A stretch of DNA of 64,000 nucleotides from Thermoflexus hugenholtzii (GCF_018771565.1 NZ_CP076326.1:248001-312000), one strand, 5' to 3'; counted from the stretch's first letter, positions 1 through 9,550 are shown. Notes: generated by a model from the letters alone, not told the origin. Numbers and translations are program-made.

Positions 1-354
1 GGCCGGGAGGTCGACGGCGTGGAGCTGGTCTTCGAGGGCGGGCGGGTGGTGAAGGCCACGGCCAAAAAGAACGAGGCCTTCCTCCACCGCATGCTGGAGA
101 CCGACGAGGGCGCCCGGCGGCTGGGGGAGCTGGGCATCGGCACGAATTTCGCCATCCGCCGCTTCACCCGCAACATCCTCTTCGACGAGAAGCTCGGCGG
201 CACCTTCCACCTCGCCCTGGGCGCCGCCTATCCCGAGACCGGAGGGACCAACCAGTCCGCCATCCACTGGGACCTGATCTGTGATCTGAAAGAAGGAGAG
301 ATCGTGGTGGATGGCGAGGTCCTCTATCGGGATGGGAAGTTCCTGATCGGGTAG
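1..354 (+). CDS. M29-family aminopeptidase, C-terminal fragment
   Basis: The reading frame is open from base 1 and ends at TAG 352-354, so only the last 117 residues are present and the start lies outside the window. The fragment matches the end of thermophilic M29 metallo-aminopeptidases (AmpS/AmpT/PepS type), cytosolic dinuclear-metal exopeptidases that remove N-terminal residues from peptides. Visible family features are the LGIGTNFAI segment, the [14 protein letters not shown] stretch with a ligand His, and the SAIHWD motif, whose His and Asp are known metal ligands of the family. It is followed after 23 bases by the Cys-cluster gene on the same strand. Family assignment is confident; substrate range cannot be judged. 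Confidence 0.9.
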   Translation, partial: GREVDGVELVFEGGRVVKATAKKNEAFLHRMLETDEGARRLGELGIGTNFAIRRFTRNILFDEKLGGTFHLALGAAYPETGGTNQSAIHWDLICDLKEGEIVVDGEVLYRDGKFLIG

Positions 355-377
355 CCTCCTGCTTCCGGTGGGAGGGG

Positions 378-1007
378 ATGGCCGGGATGACCATCGAGAT
401 CCGCGGGATTCGGGTGGACCCCCGCTTGCTGGAGCCCCGGCCGGTGCAGCGGTGCGGCCCCGCCTACTGCCGGGGGCGCTGTTGCGCCTATGGGGTGTGG
501 GTGCGGGTGGAGCAGCGGGATGAGATCCTCCGCCACGCCGAGCTCGTCCAGCGGGTCCTGCCGCCGGACCGCCGGGACCCGAGCCGCTGGTTCGATCCGG
601 AGCCCGAATGGGACGACACGCCGCCTGCGGGCTACTGGGTCGGGACCACGGTCATCGAGAACCCCAACCATCCGGTCGGTCAGTCGTGCATCTTCCTGCT
701 GGACGACGGCCGCTGCAGCCTGCAGGTGGCGGCCGTGGAGGCCGGCATGCATCCTTGGGCCCTCAAACCCTTCCACTGCGCCCTCTACCCCCTCACCTTG
801 TGGGAGGGTCAGCTGATCCTGGATGACGAGAACGAGCTCTACGCGGAGGCCTCCTGCCAGCAGCCCGCCGAGACGGCCCGTCCGCTGTTTATGGTCTTCG
901 ATCAGGAGGTGAAGTGGGTGCTGGGGGAGGAGGGCTTTCAAACCCTTCTGGAGCTGTATCGCGCTCGCTATGGAGCCGAAGGATCTCCTGAGCCTGGAAG
1001 CGTATGA
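378..1007 (+). CDS. YkgJ/DUF3109-like cysteine-cluster protein
   Basis: A 209-residue protein with a Cys pattern typical of the YkgJ/DUF3109 group of putative Zn- or Fe-S-binding proteins: C-x4-C-x3-CC near residues 26-36, then a CIFLLDDGRCSL segment around 109-120 and a KPFHCALYPL segment around 134-143. The biochemical role of the family is not established. ATG 378 sits directly on the GGAGGGG ribosome-binding sequence, so ATG 387 (ten bases after it) is an equally good start. The 3' end overlaps queA by 38 bases, which suggests translational coupling in one operon with queA and sfsA. Confidence 0.75.
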   Translation: MAGMTIEIRGIRVDPRLLEPRPVQRCGPAYCRGRCCAYGVWVRVEQRDEILRHAELVQRVLPPDRRDPSRWFDPEPEWDDTPPAGYWVGTTVIENPNHPVGQSCIFLLDDGRCSLQVAAVEAGMHPWALKPFHCALYPLTLWEGQLILDDENELYAEASCQQPAETARPLFMVFDQEVKWVLGEEGFQTLLELYRARYGAEGSPEPGSV

Positions 1008-2046
1008 CTACGAGCTGCCGCCCGACCGCATCGCCCAGGAGCCCGTCGAGCCCCGGGACGCCTCGCGGCTGATGGTGGTGGACCGGGCGACCGGGAGGAT
1101 CGAGCACCGGATCTTCCGCGAGATCGTAGCGTATCTGCGGCCGGGGGATCTGCTGGTGTTCAATGACACCCGGGTGATCCCGGCCCGCCTGTTCGCGATG
1201 AAGCCTACCGGCGGTCGGGTGGAGCTCCTGCTGGTGCGGCGGGTGGCGGCGGATCGCTGGTGGGCGATGGTGCGGGGTCGGGGCGTCCGCCCGGGCCTGC
1301 GGTTGCAGCTGCTCTCCGGCAACCAGTCCATCGATCTCCACGCCGAGGTGGAGGCTGAGGGCGAAGGGCCGCTCCGCCTGCTCCGCTTCTCCGTCCCTCC
1401 GGAGAGCTGGCTGGAGCGGCTGGGCGCGATCCCTCTCCCCCCCTATATCCGGAAGCCCCTCCACGACCCGGAGCGTTATCAGACCGTCTACGCTCGGGTG
1501 CCGGGCTCCGTGGCCGCCCCGACGGCCGGGCTACACTTCACCTCCGAGCTGCTGGCCCGCTTGCGGGAGCACGGCGTCCGCTTCGCCTTCGTCACCCTCC
1601 ACATCAGTCTGGATACCTTCCGCCCCATCGAGACCCCGGATGTCCGGGAGCACAAGCTGCACCGGGAGTGGTGCATCCTGTCCCCGGAGACGGCGGAGCA
1701 GATCAACCGGACCCGACTGGAGGGCGGGCGCATCGTGGCGGTGGGCACCACTGTGGTGCGGGTCCTGGAGACCGCCGCCCGTTACGGCCTGGGTTGCTCC
1801 CCGGAGGACGTCTGCCCCTGGCGGACGGTGGGGCCTTTCGAGGGGGAGACCGATCTTTACATTTATCCCGGGTTCACCTTCCGCGCCGTCGATGCCCTCA
1901 TCACCAACTTCCATCTCCCTCGCTCCACGCTGCTCCTGCTGGTGGCGGCCTTCATGGGCTATGATCTCATGCGCCGGGCTTACCAGACGGCCATCGCCGA
2001 AGGCTATCGGTTCTATTCCTTCGGCGACGCCATGCTGATCCTGTGA
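970..2046 (+). CDS. queA: S-adenosylmethionine:tRNA ribosyltransferase-isomerase
   Basis: QueA transfers and isomerises the ribosyl group of SAM onto 7-aminomethyl-7-deazaguanine in the anticodon wobble position of Tyr, His, Asn and Asp tRNAs, giving epoxyqueuosine. The 358 residues match the normal length. The N-terminus YDYELPPDRIAQEP and the segments NDTRVIPAR, AAPTAGLHF, GTTVVRVLE and TNFHLPRSTLL are family signatures. ATG 970 lies inside the preceding Cys-cluster gene; no in-frame start after the overlap would keep the conserved N-terminus. The stop codon overlaps the GTG of sfsA (GTGA), so the genes are probably cotranslated. No other queuosine-pathway gene is in the window. Confidence 0.97.
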   Translation: MEPKDLLSLEAYDYELPPDRIAQEPVEPRDASRLMVVDRATGRIEHRIFREIVAYLRPGDLLVFNDTRVIPARLFAMKPTGGRVELLLVRRVAADRWWAMVRGRGVRPGLRLQLLSGNQSIDLHAEVEAEGEGPLRLLRFSVPPESWLERLGAIPLPPYIRKPLHDPERYQTVYARVPGSVAAPTAGLHFTSELLARLREHGVRFAFVTLHISLDTFRPIETPDVREHKLHREWCILSPETAEQINRTRLEGGRIVAVGTTVVRVLETAARYGLGCSPEDVCPWRTVGPFEGETDLYIYPGFTFRAVDALITNFHLPRSTLLLLVAAFMGYDLMRRAYQTAIAEGYRFYSFGDAMLIL

Positions 2047-2744
2047 GCGTTGCCGCCATGCGCTGGCCGCCCCTGATCCCGGCGGTGTTCCTGCGGCGTC
2101 TGAATCGCTTTGCGGTGGAGGTGCGCCTCGGCCGGCGCCGGACACGGGCCCATCTGCCCAACTCCGGCCGCCTGCACGAGCTGCTCATCCCGGGATATCC
2201 GATGTGGCTGGCCCGCCGGGAGGGCCCGCGGCGCACCCGCTACGATGTCCAGCTCGTGGCCCTCCCGGACGGCACCCTGGTCTCCGCGGACGCCCGGGTT
2301 CCCAACGTCCTGTTCCGGGAGGCCTGGGCGGAGGGGCGGCTGGCGCCTTTCCGCGGCTACATCCGTCTGATCCCCGAGCCCCCTCTGGGGGAAGGTCGGG
2401 TGGACTTCCGCCTGGAGGGTCCGGAGGGCCTGGCTTATGTGGAGGTGAAAAGCGTCACTCTGGTCGAGGGAGGGGATGGCCTCTTCCCGGATGCCCCCAC
2501 GGAGCGGGGGCGGCGCCATCTCTCCGCCCTTCAGGCAGCCCGCGCGGCGGGCGCCCAGGCCTTCATCGTCTTCATTGTGCAGCGGCCGGACGCCCGGGCC
2601 TTCCGCCCCCACGACGCGGCGGACCCCGCCTTCGGGCGCATGTTGCGGGCGGCCGTGGCCGGAGGGGTGCAGGCCCTGGCTTACCGATGCGTGGTCTCCA
2701 TGGAGGAGATCCGGCTGGCCGAGGCCATCCCGGTGATCCTGTGA
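2043..2744 (+). CDS. sfsA: SfsA family DNA/RNA nuclease-like protein
   Basis: SfsA was named for stimulating sugar-fermentation genes in E. coli and has a nuclease-like fold that binds nucleic acid; its cellular role is still unclear. Family signatures seen here are FLRRLNRFAVEV, THE HLPNSGRLHELL-type segment near residue 40, RVPNVLFREAW, the catalytic-type YVEVKSVTLVE segment and FPDAPTERGRRHL. The annotated start is GTG 2043, overlapping the queA stop by four bases; ATG 2058 is an alternative that would shorten the protein by five residues. Length (233) is normal. Function in this organism is unknown. Confidence 0.93.
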   Translation: MSVAAMRWPPLIPAVFLRRLNRFAVEVRLGRRRTRAHLPNSGRLHELLIPGYPMWLARREGPRRTRYDVQLVALPDGTLVSADARVPNVLFREAWAEGRLAPFRGYIRLIPEPPLGEGRVDFRLEGPEGLAYVEVKSVTLVEGGDGLFPDAPTERGRRHLSALQAARAAGAQAFIVFIVQRPDARAFRPHDAADPAFGRMLRAAVAGGVQALAYRCVVSMEEIRLAEAIPVIL

Positions 2745-2787
2745 GGAAGGCGGGTCGATCAGGGAATCCGTCCGGAGGTCTGATTCC

Positions 2788-4755
2788 GTGTCGACGGAGC
2801 GCGCGCATCCATCCGGCGTCCCGGATCCTGCGGGGAAGCCCTATCGGGTTCGGGGCGTCTGGCTCGATCGCTTCCGATACCGCTGGTTCGGCATGCTGGA
2901 GGTGGAGGGAGAGGACGGGCGGCTTCGTCTGCCGATGACCGGGACCATCGCCCAGTGGTTCCGCCCGGGGGAGGAGGTGTGGGTGGCCCTGGGCGCAGGG
3001 GCGGATCCCCAGGCCCTGACCTTCGATGCCTACGCCCTGTGGCGTGCGGTCGACGGGGAGTGGATCCCGGTCTGGCCCATGTATCAGGCTTCCTTCGTCC
3101 TGGAGCGCTCCTCCCCGCTTTCAACGGCGCCTCTGTATCGCTACGCCGTGCGGGCCCGGGAGGCCGGCCTGGAGTCGGACTTCGAAGCCATCGTCGATCT
3201 GGAGCAGCATCACTACGCCTCTGAGGCCGAGATCCTGGCCCGCTGGTGGTGCCCGGAGGATCGGACCTGGGCGGAGGCCAATGCCCGGCCCCAGTGCCCC
3301 CACTGCCGTCGTCCCATGCGCTTCGGCGACCTCAAGGACGCCACCCGGGCCTCCCGCTTTCTGGTGTTGACCCTGGAGGAGCGCATGCCCTATGAGCCCC
3401 TTTACATCGGATACGTGCGGATCGATCCGCCGATCCCCCTGATGCACCGCCGCCTGCCCGATGGCTCCGTCCAGCCCCATTTTCGGCAGGCCATCTTCCC
3501 CGCCGAATGGTTCGAGCCTCCCTTCTGGCCGGAGCGCTATGAAGAGGAGCTGCAGCGGGAGCGGCCGGAGCTCACCCCCTTCGACCTGTGGTGGGAATCC
3601 CAGGAGATCGCCCTGCGGGTCTGCGACACGCGGGTGGCCCGTCTGGCACGGGTGGTGGTCCATCCGGATTACCGGGCGGATGGGTTGGGGCAGCTGGCCT
3701 TGCGAGCCGCCATCGCCTGGATCCGGGAGCGGCGGATCCCGGAGATGCGTCGTCCCAAGGTGCTTCTGGAGACCATCGCCCAGATGGCCCGCTACAACCC
3801 GTTTATGGAGCGGGCGGGCTTCCGCTATCTCGGCGACACCGCCTCCGGGCGGCCGGTGCTGGTCTACCCGCTAACGGAGGAGGCGCAGCCTTACCTGGAG
3901 CGGTTCTATGAAACCGACCCGGTCGCCCGGGCCCATCGCGGGCGGCTCTACCGTCCGGCCTTCCGGCCGGTGGAGCCGCTGGCCGGCCCTATTCGCCTGC
4001 GGCATGTGACCTATCGCTATGAAAGCCTTCTGCGCCTGGCCGGGGTGGCGCGCCCGGTGCAGGAGGTGCTGGAGGCCTTTGGCGTTCAGGAGCGGGCGAT
4101 CCAGAAGATCGTGCTGAAGGATGTATCCCTGATCATCCACCCCCGACAGGTGGTGGCATTGATCGGCGCGTCCGGGGCGGGGAAGACCACCCTGCTGCGC
4201 CTGCTGCTGGGGGCGGCGGCCCGGCGGGGGGAGGCCCCGTTGCCCCGTGGGGCGATCCGGGCCCTGTATGCCCTGCAGGCGGGGAGCATCGAGGTGCCGG
4301 AGAACATCCGGGCGGCGGCGTATCTGCCGGGCGAGGTGGAGCCGGAGTTCGGGGAGGAGACGCTGCTGGAAGCCCTGTATCGGCTGACAGGGGATGAGGT
4401 GCTGGCCATCGAGGTCCTGAACGTGGCGGGGATCGCCGACGCGGTGCTCTACCGGGCGCGCTTCTCCGAGCTCTCCACCGGGCAGAAGGAGCGGGCGCGG
4501 ATCGCCTACCTGCTGGCGGCGCGGCCGAACCTGCTGCTCATCGACGAGTTCGCCGCCCATCTGGATCCAGCGATGGCGCTGCGGGTGGCCCGCAAGGTGG
4601 CGGCCCTGTGCCGCGCCCACGGCATCACCCTGATCGCCGCCACCCACCGCCCGGAGGTCCTCCAGGGCCTGGAGCCCGACCTCACCGTCCTCATCGGCTA
4701 TGGCCTCTTTCGGGTCCTCCCGCGCTCCGGAGAACCGGAGGCGCCGGCCGGGTGA
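2788..4755 (+). CDS. ABC-type ATPase fused to GNAT-like acetyltransferase domain (COG2401 type)
   Basis: A 655-residue fusion. Residues 1-150 are unassigned. C155, C170 and C173 form a possible small metal site. Residues about 200-380 look like a GNAT acyltransferase, with a VVVHPDYRADGLGQLALRAA segment at 289-308 resembling the acetyl-CoA loop. Residues 400-650 are an ABC ATPase: Walker A GASGAGKTT at 460, signature LSTGQ at 562, Walker B LLLIDEF at 583. There are no membrane segments, so it is not a transporter; the ATPase more likely drives a conformational change on nucleic acid or protein. This arrangement is known mainly in archaea as COG2401, and its function is unestablished. The start is GTG 2788. 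It lies 43 bases after sfsA and may be in the same transcript. Confidence 0.85.
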   Translation: MSTERAHPSGVPDPAGKPYRVRGVWLDRFRYRWFGMLEVEGEDGRLRLPMTGTIAQWFRPGEEVWVALGAGADPQALTFDAYALWRAVDGEWIPVWPMYQASFVLERSSPLSTAPLYRYAVRAREAGLESDFEAIVDLEQHHYASEAEILARWWCPEDRTWAEANARPQCPHCRRPMRFGDLKDATRASRFLVLTLEERMPYEPLYIGYVRIDPPIPLMHRRLPDGSVQPHFRQAIFPAEWFEPPFWPERYEEELQRERPELTPFDLWWESQEIALRVCDTRVARLARVVVHPDYRADGLGQLALRAAIAWIRERRIPEMRRPKVLLETIAQMARYNPFMERAGFRYLGDTASGRPVLVYPLTEEAQPYLERFYETDPVARAHRGRLYRPAFRPVEPLAGPIRLRHVTYRYESLLRLAGVARPVQEVLEAFGVQERAIQKIVLKDVSLIIHPRQVVALIGASGAGKTTLLRLLLGAAARRGEAPLPRGAIRALYALQAGSIEVPENIRAAAYLPGEVEPEFGEETLLEALYRLTGDEVLAIEVLNVAGIADAVLYRARFSELSTGQKERARIAYLLAARPNLLLIDEFAAHLDPAMALRVARKVAALCRAHGITLIAATHRPEVLQGLEPDLTVLIGYGLFRVLPRSGEPEAPAG

Positions 4756-4817
4756 GGGGATCCCGGCGTTTCGTTCATCAAATCGAAGCGCTTACAATGG
4801 ATCTCAGGAGTTAGATC

Positions 4818-4943
4818 ATGCGCGGGCGAAGAGACCGTTGGGTTCTACTGGGGATAGTGGATGCGTATCTGGAGCAGGCGGCGGCCTTCCCACTGGGGAT
4901 CGGCGTTCTGTCCCTGTGGCGCAGCTTACGGTCTCGCTCCTGA
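4818..4943 (+). CDS. possible 41-residue small protein in the 4756-5116 gap
   Basis: The 361-base gap between the COG2401 gene and the end of nrdJ holds this 41-codon frame, ATG 4818 to TGA 4941-4943. An AGGAG sequence ends eight bases before the ATG. A TACAAT hexamer at 4793-4798 could be a -10, but no convincing -35 stands 16-18 bp upstream. The peptide begins with a basic stretch (MRGRRDRW), continues with a moderately hydrophobic middle (WVLLGIVDAYLEQAAAFPLGIGV in two short runs), and ends in basic residues. No family is recognised. It could be a small membrane-associated protein or chance; the rest of the gap shows nothing else. Confidence 0.3.
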   Translation: MRGRRDRWVLLGIVDAYLEQAAAFPLGIGVLSLWRSLRSRS

Positions 4944-5116
4944 GGGTGGGAGTTGATGGATGAAACGGGGGGCAGCCGCACAGCGATAGGGGATTCCCGC
5001 CAGCCACCCCCCGCGATCCGATGGCGGATCCTTGCCGGGTGCGGAGCGCGAGAGGCGCTCTCATGCAGGCTGCTGAGCGCAACCCCCTCGCGCTCCGGGG
5101 CCTCCTGAGTGCCGCG

Positions 5117-7684
5117 CTAACACTCGCTGTAGCCACAGTTGTAGCAGGTCCGGCATCCCTCCTGTTCCAGCAGGGTGGCCTCCCCGCACTGGGGGCAGAT
5201 GTCCCCCACCGGCCCCATGGCCCTCGGCTCCTCCCGGCCGGGGTGGGGTTCCGATAACGGGAGGGCGGGCTGGACCGCAGGGGCGGGGGCGGCGGGGAGC
5301 TCCAGGCCCCGCTCGGCCAGATACTCCGCCAGCACCCGGGCGATGCCGTCGGGGAGGCTGCGCACCCGCTCCGGTCCGAAGCCCAGGGCGCGCCCCCCGC
5401 CGATGCCCTGGAGCTGATCCACCACCTGGCGCAGCCGCTCGGCCGGGGGCACGGGCGAAGGCAGCCGCAGCAGCAGGGAGATCAGCCGCCCGATGGCCTC
5501 CGCCACCGCCGCGATATCCGAGCCGGCCTTCCCCACGTTCAGGAACACCTCGAAGGGCTGGCCCTCCCCGTTCTCGTTCAGGGTGATGAAGGCCGTCCCC
5601 ACCGGCGTGGCGATGCGATAGGTCACGCCCGCAAGCTTCTGGGGCCGGGGGCGCACCGTCGGGCCAACCGGTTGCGGCAGCGTCGGCTGAGCGGGAACCA
5701 TGGCGGCCTCCTTCTGCTCCTTCCTGGCCTTGGTCTCCAGGGTCTCCAGGACCTCTTTCTGGCGGGAGCCGGCGACGTATACGGTAAGCCCTTTGCATCC
5801 CAGCTTCCAGGCTAAAAGATAGGCTTTTTCAACATCTTCTACGGTTGCTGTTTCAGGGAAATTGATCGTCTTTGATATACTATTATCAATAAACGCCTGA
5901 ATACTGGCCTGCATCCACACGTGTTCTTCGGGGGTGAGGTCCTGGGCGACCACGAAGGTGTGGCGGATCCAGTCTGGGAGCTCCTGGATGTGCTGGCAGG
6001 TGCCTTTGCGCAGGACCTCCTCGATGATCCGGGCGCGGGTCTCCTCGTCGAGGCCGGCCTCTTTGAGGGCGCGCATGAAGAGGGGGCTGACGTAGCGCAG
6101 CTCCAGGCGCCCTTCGGCCTCGTGGACGTAACGGATGTAGGCCAGGGCGAAGACCGGCTCGCACCCATAGCCCTCGCAGCCGGCGACGGTGGAGAGGGTG
6201 CCGGTCGGCGCGACGGTTGTTTGAGCAGCGTTGCGGATGCCGTGACGGCGAATCCCCTCCACGATGGCGTTCCAGTCCAGCGGCGGTCGGCCCCAGTCGC
6301 GGGTGTAGGGTTTGAGGGGCTTCGGGGGCTCCCACTTCAGGTCCTCGGGATCATAGATGCTGCCCCGGATGGCCGGGAAGGGCCCCCGCTCCCGGGCCAG
6401 CTCGATGCTGGTCCGCATCGCGTGATAGCGGATGAACTCGGCGATCTGGGCGGCGAACTCCTGGCCCTCCTCGGAGCCGTAGCGGATCCGCAGGTGATAC
6501 ATCAGATCCGCCAGCCCCATGAAGCCCAGGCCGATGCGGCGGGTCTTGAAGGCGGCCTCCTTCAGCTGAGGGACGGCGGGCACATACTGGTTGACCTGGA
6601 CCACGTTGTCCAGGAAGCGGGTGGCCCATTCCACCGTCTCCCGCAGCTTCTCCCAGTCCACCTCCGCCTTGCCGTTCACGTATTTCACGTGGCGGGCCAG
6701 GTTCACCGAGCCCAGACAGCAGTTCTCATAAGGCCCCAGCCACTGTTCACCGCAGGGGTTTGTTGCTTCCAACGTATACAGATGGGGCACCGGGTTCGAG
6801 CGGTTGGCGGTGTCCAGGAAGAGGACGCCGGGCTCGCCGTTGTGATGGGCCTGGGTCGCGATCTTGCGGAAGAGGTCCCGGGCCCGCACGCGCTTGTAGA
6901 CCCGAATGGGGATGCCCGCCCGCTCGGCGTCCTCCAGGGTCCCCCGGAAGTTGCGATACGCGGGGTGCAGCACATCCGGGAAGCGCAGCTCCCACTCCTC
7001 GTCGTTCTCCACCGCCCGCATGAAGGCGTCGGTGATGCCCACCGAGATGTTGAAGTTGGTGATGGCGTTCTCGTCCGTCTTGCAGGTGATGAACTCCTCG
7101 ATGTCCGGGTGGTCCACCCGCAGCACCGCCATGTTGGCGCCCCTGCGGCTTCCGCCCTGCGCGATCTCCCCGAAGGCGCGATCGTAGACCCGCAGGAAGC
7201 CCACCGGGCCGGTGGCGCGGCCCATGGAGGAGAAGACGATGGCGTTCTTGGGACGCAGACGGGAGAAGGAGAAGCCGTTGCCGCCGCCGGTCTGCTGGAT
7301 CAGCGCCGCATCCCGCAGCGTCTGGAAGATCCCCCCCGGGATCTTCCCCATGTCGTCTTCAAGGGGGAGGACAAAACATGCAGCCAGCTGCCCTAGAGGG
7401 GTGCCGGCGCCGGTGAAGGTGGGGGAGTTGGGGAGGAAGCGGAGGGAGGTGAGCAGTTGATAGAACCGCTCCTCCCACAGGGCCGGATCGCCGCCGAGCT
7501 CCTTCTCGGCCTCGGCGATGGCCCGGGCCACCCGGCGGAACATCTGGGGGATCGTCTCGACGGGACGGCCGTCCGGCCCCTTGCGCAGATACCGCCGCTC
7601 CAGAACGATGCGGCCGTTCTCCGTTAAGGGGATCTCCTCCTCCGGGTTGGCCTCATCCACTCGGATCTCCCAGCGCGTCGTCAT
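5117..7684 (-). CDS. nrdJ: adenosylcobalamin-dependent (class II) ribonucleoside-diphosphate reductase
   Basis: NrdJ reduces ribonucleotides to deoxyribonucleotides with a cobalamin-generated thiyl radical, independent of oxygen. The 855 residues contain the class II hallmarks: [13 protein letters not shown] with the N-terminal active-site Cys, [14 protein letters not shown], the catalytic NPCGEQ loop (Asn, Cys and Glu all present), and a C-terminal Zn-ribbon [12 protein letters not shown]...[12 protein letters not shown] carrying CxxC pairs. No intein or split is present. ATG 7684 follows a GGAAGGAGG ribosome-binding site. It is downstream of nrdR on the same strand, and a pair of NrdR boxes in the 314-base gap between them predicts repression by NrdR with (d)ATP as cofactor. 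Confidence 0.97.
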   Translation of the reverse strand: MTTRWEIRVDEANPEEEIPLTENGRIVLERRYLRKGPDGRPVETIPQMFRRVARAIAEAEKELGGDPALWEERFYQLLTSLRFLPNSPTFTGAGTPLGQLAACFVLPLEDDMGKIPGGIFQTLRDAALIQQTGGGNGFSFSRLRPKNAIVFSSMGRATGPVGFLRVYDRAFGEIAQGGSRRGANMAVLRVDHPDIEEFITCKTDENAITNFNISVGITDAFMRAVENDEEWELRFPDVLHPAYRNFRGTLEDAERAGIPIRVYKRVRARDLFRKIATQAHHNGEPGVLFLDTANRSNPVPHLYTLEATNPCGEQWLGPYENCCLGSVNLARHVKYVNGKAEVDWEKLRETVEWATRFLDNVVQVNQYVPAVPQLKEAAFKTRRIGLGFMGLADLMYHLRIRYGSEEGQEFAAQIAEFIRYHAMRTSIELARERGPFPAIRGSIYDPEDLKWEPPKPLKPYTRDWGRPPLDWNAIVEGIRRHGIRNAAQTTVAPTGTLSTVAGCEGYGCEPVFALAYIRYVHEAEGRLELRYVSPLFMRALKEAGLDEETRARIIEEVLRKGTCQHIQELPDWIRHTFVVAQDLTPEEHVWMQASIQAFIDNSISKTINFPETATVEDVEKAYLLAWKLGCKGLTVYVAGSRQKEVLETLETKARKEQKEAAMVPAQPTLPQPVGPTVRPRPQKLAGVTYRIATPVGTAFITLNENGEGQPFEVFLNVGKAGSDIAAVAEAIGRLISLLLRLPSPVPPAERLRQVVDQLQGIGGGRALGFGPERVRSLPDGIARVLAEYLAERGLELPAAPAPAVQPALPLSEPHPGREEPRAMGPVGDICPQCGEATLLEQEGCRTCYNCGYSEC

Positions 7685-7878
7685 GGCCGCCTCCTTCCAG
7701 TGGGATGGATTCGAAGCGCCCCACGGATCATGCGTGTAGCGCCATCCAGGGGATCCCGTCCCTCGTCCGCCCTGAGCGCCGAACCCGCGCGTCCCAGCGG
7801 GAATCGAAATGCGCTTCTCCCTGCATGACGGTTAACCCCCCACCTCCCGTCCCGCCCCCTGCCGGAACATGGGGAACG

Positions 7879-7919
7879 CCATATATGGCGGTGGCTATGT
7901 GTTTGAATCCCATATATGG
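7879..7919 (-). promoter_or_regulatory. tandem NrdR boxes in front of nrdJ
   Basis: Two identical palindromes CCATATATGG lie at 7879-7888 and 7910-7919. Their start-to-start distance is 31 bp, three helical turns, the spacing typical of paired NrdR boxes (consensus core around CwATATwG). The rest of the 7685-7998 gap shows no gene. The boxes are 195-235 bases before the nrdJ start, consistent with a long leader or a promoter overlapping the boxes; a TTCAAA/TATATG pair with 16-bp spacing overlaps them on the minus strand but is weak. Confidence 0.85.
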
Positions 7920-7998
7920 TGGATCCCGGAGCACGGCGGGATCCCGGGTGTGGCTTCCGTTCGGTTGGGATGTGGCAGGGCCCGAGGGGTGGGCGCGT

Positions 7999-8490
7999 TC
8001 AGGCCGGGCCGACCGAGGAGGGGGCCCCTTCCCGGGCTCGGGCCTCCAGAAGGCTATCGATCTCCCGTCGGATGCTCTCCAGGTCGCTCAGGCCGAGATA
8101 GACGATGGCGTAGCGGATGTATGCGATCTCGTCCAGCTCCTTCAGCCCCGCGATCACCATGTCGCCGATCTGCCGGCTGGGGATCTCCGGCTTGCCCATG
8201 GCCTGGATGCGAGCCTCGATGCGCTCCACCAGCCGCTCCAGGGCCTCCGCCGGGATGGGCCGCTTGGCGCAGGCGATCTGGATCCCCCGCAACAGCTTCT
8301 CCCGATCGAAAGGCTCCCGCCGCCCATCCCGCTTGATGACCATGGGCGCCAGATGGATCGGACGCTCGATGGTGGTGAACCGGCGCAGACACCGGGGGCA
8401 CTCCCGACGGCGCCGCACCGCCCGCCGCTCCGCCTCCGGCGTGGTGTCGATCACCCGCGTCTCCTCGCTCCCACAGAAGGGACAGCGCAC
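7999..8490 (-). CDS. nrdR: transcriptional repressor NrdR
   Basis: NrdR represses ribonucleotide reductase genes by binding paired NrdR boxes when loaded with dATP/ATP. The N-terminal Zn ribbon (CPFCGSEETRV...CPRCLRRFTTIE) and the following ATP-cone domain (VIKRDGRREPFDREKLLRGI) are both complete. The start was placed at GTG 8490, which gives the conserved VRCPFCGS N-terminus and has a GGGGG sequence about nine bases upstream. An in-frame ATG at 8538 would add 16 residues unlike the family. The resulting 163 residues are a usual NrdR length. Its presumed target nrdJ follows on the same strand. Confidence 0.96.
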   Translation of the reverse strand: MRCPFCGSEETRVIDTTPEAERRAVRRRRECPRCLRRFTTIERPIHLAPMVIKRDGRREPFDREKLLRGIQIACAKRPIPAEALERLVERIEARIQAMGKPEIPSRQIGDMVIAGLKELDEIAYIRYAIVYLGLSDLESIRREIDSLLEARAREGAPSSVGPA

Positions 8491-8561
8491 GTCGGGAACC
8501 CCCAGATCTTGGGTGAGAGGGCCGGAGCCCCGCCACATCTTCCGGACTCAAGCGGGCTTCC

Positions 8562-8590
8562 ATCATAGCATAGCCGGGGCGGCCTGTCAA
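8562..8590 (-). promoter_or_regulatory. sigma70-type promoter for nrdR
   Basis: On the minus strand TTGACA (8585-8590) and TATGAT (8562-8567) are separated by exactly 17 bp. Transcription would start near 8555, leaving a leader of about 65 bases before GTG 8490. Confidence 0.8.
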
Positions 8591-8841
8591 GGGGGATGGG
8601 CTGCGCCGGGGGCGCGTTCCCGGCCGGCCCTTTCCCCGACATCCGATCCCGGGGGATGGGAGGAGGATCCCCCTCCCGGGGATGTGCATCGGAGGATCGG
8701 GGGATGCCGGGGAGGGGCTGAGATCTCGGCGTGGTCCACCGTTCGTTGCGGGGCTTATCGGTTCTTCCGGATGCAGGATAGATTGGGGCGGGGTCGGAGG
8801 TGGACCGGTCAGGTCGTTCTCGTTGCGCGCTGGGGGCAATA

Positions 8842-8870
8842 TTGTCAGGATCATACAGGACGGCTATAAT
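8842..8870 (+). promoter_or_regulatory. sigma70-type promoter for rplS
   Basis: TTGTCA at 8842-8847 and a perfect TATAAT at 8865-8870, 17 bp apart. The predicted start near 8877 gives a leader of about 175 bases before the rplS ATG, long enough to hold a regulatory structure; I could not recognise one. Apart from this promoter and the nrdR promoter, the 8491-9050 gap shows no gene. Confidence 0.8.
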
Positions 8871-9050
8871 GTCCCTCTGCGTGCGGATCGCGGCGAAGAT
8901 CGGCCATCGGCACGCTTGCGAACCCCGTGGCCACCTGGGGACGGAGATCCGGAAGAGGCCAGCGGGGCGATCGGGACGGGGTCCTCCAGGATCCTGATCG
9001 TCGCCATCATGAAGCCATTCGGGGCAAATCTCGGTGGAGAGGGAATCGGG

Positions 9051-9470
9051 ATGAGCGATCTGATTCTTCAACAGCTGGAGCGGGAATGGATCGCCGGGCG
9101 GCCGGTCCCCGAGCTCCGGCCGGGCGATGTGGTGCGGGTGCACTGGCGGGTGCGCGAGGGCGATAAGGAGCGGGTGCAGGTCTTCCAGGGGACAGTCATC
9201 CGCATCCGGGGCAGCGGCACTGGCCGCACCTTCACCGTCCGTCGCATCGCCGCCCACGGTATCGGGGTGGAGCGCACCTTCCCCCTGTATTCCCCGCGCA
9301 TCGACCACATCGAGGTCGTGCGCCACTCCCGGGTCCGCCGCGCCCGGCTGTATTATCTCCGGGAGCGGTTCGGCAAGGCGGCCCGCCTGAAGGAGCGCCT
9401 GATCGCCGCCCCCGAGGCTGCGGAACTCCCCTCCGAAGCGCCCGAGGCCTCTGAGGAAGCTGGCGCGTAG
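9051..9470 (+). CDS. rplS: 50S ribosomal protein L19
   Basis: bL19 sits at the 30S-50S interface. Signatures are [55 protein letters not shown] and [25 protein letters not shown] 9051 is preceded by GGAGAGGG at a normal distance and gives the expected [10 protein letters not shown] start; an upstream in-frame ATG at 9009 is less likely. The 139 residues include an acidic Ala/Glu-rich C-terminal tail of about 20 residues beyond the family core. It appears monocistronic, with its own promoter and a terminator 45 bases downstream. Confidence 0.97.
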   Translation: MSDLILQQLEREWIAGRPVPELRPGDVVRVHWRVREGDKERVQVFQGTVIRIRGSGTGRTFTVRRIAAHGIGVERTFPLYSPRIDHIEVVRHSRVRRARLYYLRERFGKAARLKERLIAAPEAAELPSEAPEASEEAGA

Positions 9471-9514
9471 CCCCTCCTCTCAACCGACATCTTGCGATCG
9501 AGCGCATGCCGCCG

Positions 9515-9550
9515 GGGCGGATGGGCAGAGAAGCTTCCATCCGCCCTTTT
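9515..9550 (+). terminator. intrinsic terminator after rplS
   Basis: A 10-bp perfect stem (GGGCGGATGG 9515-9524 with CCATCCGCCC 9537-9546), 12-base loop, followed at once by TTTT. Confidence 0.85.

Noticed and set aside
4793-4798. TACAAT as a promoter for the 41-codon frame
   Set aside because: No acceptable -35 at 16-18 bp; kept only as a remark under the small frame.
5117-7684. Intein in the class II ribonucleotide reductase
   Set aside because: Inteins are frequent in this family, but the protein has normal length and continuous family motifs.
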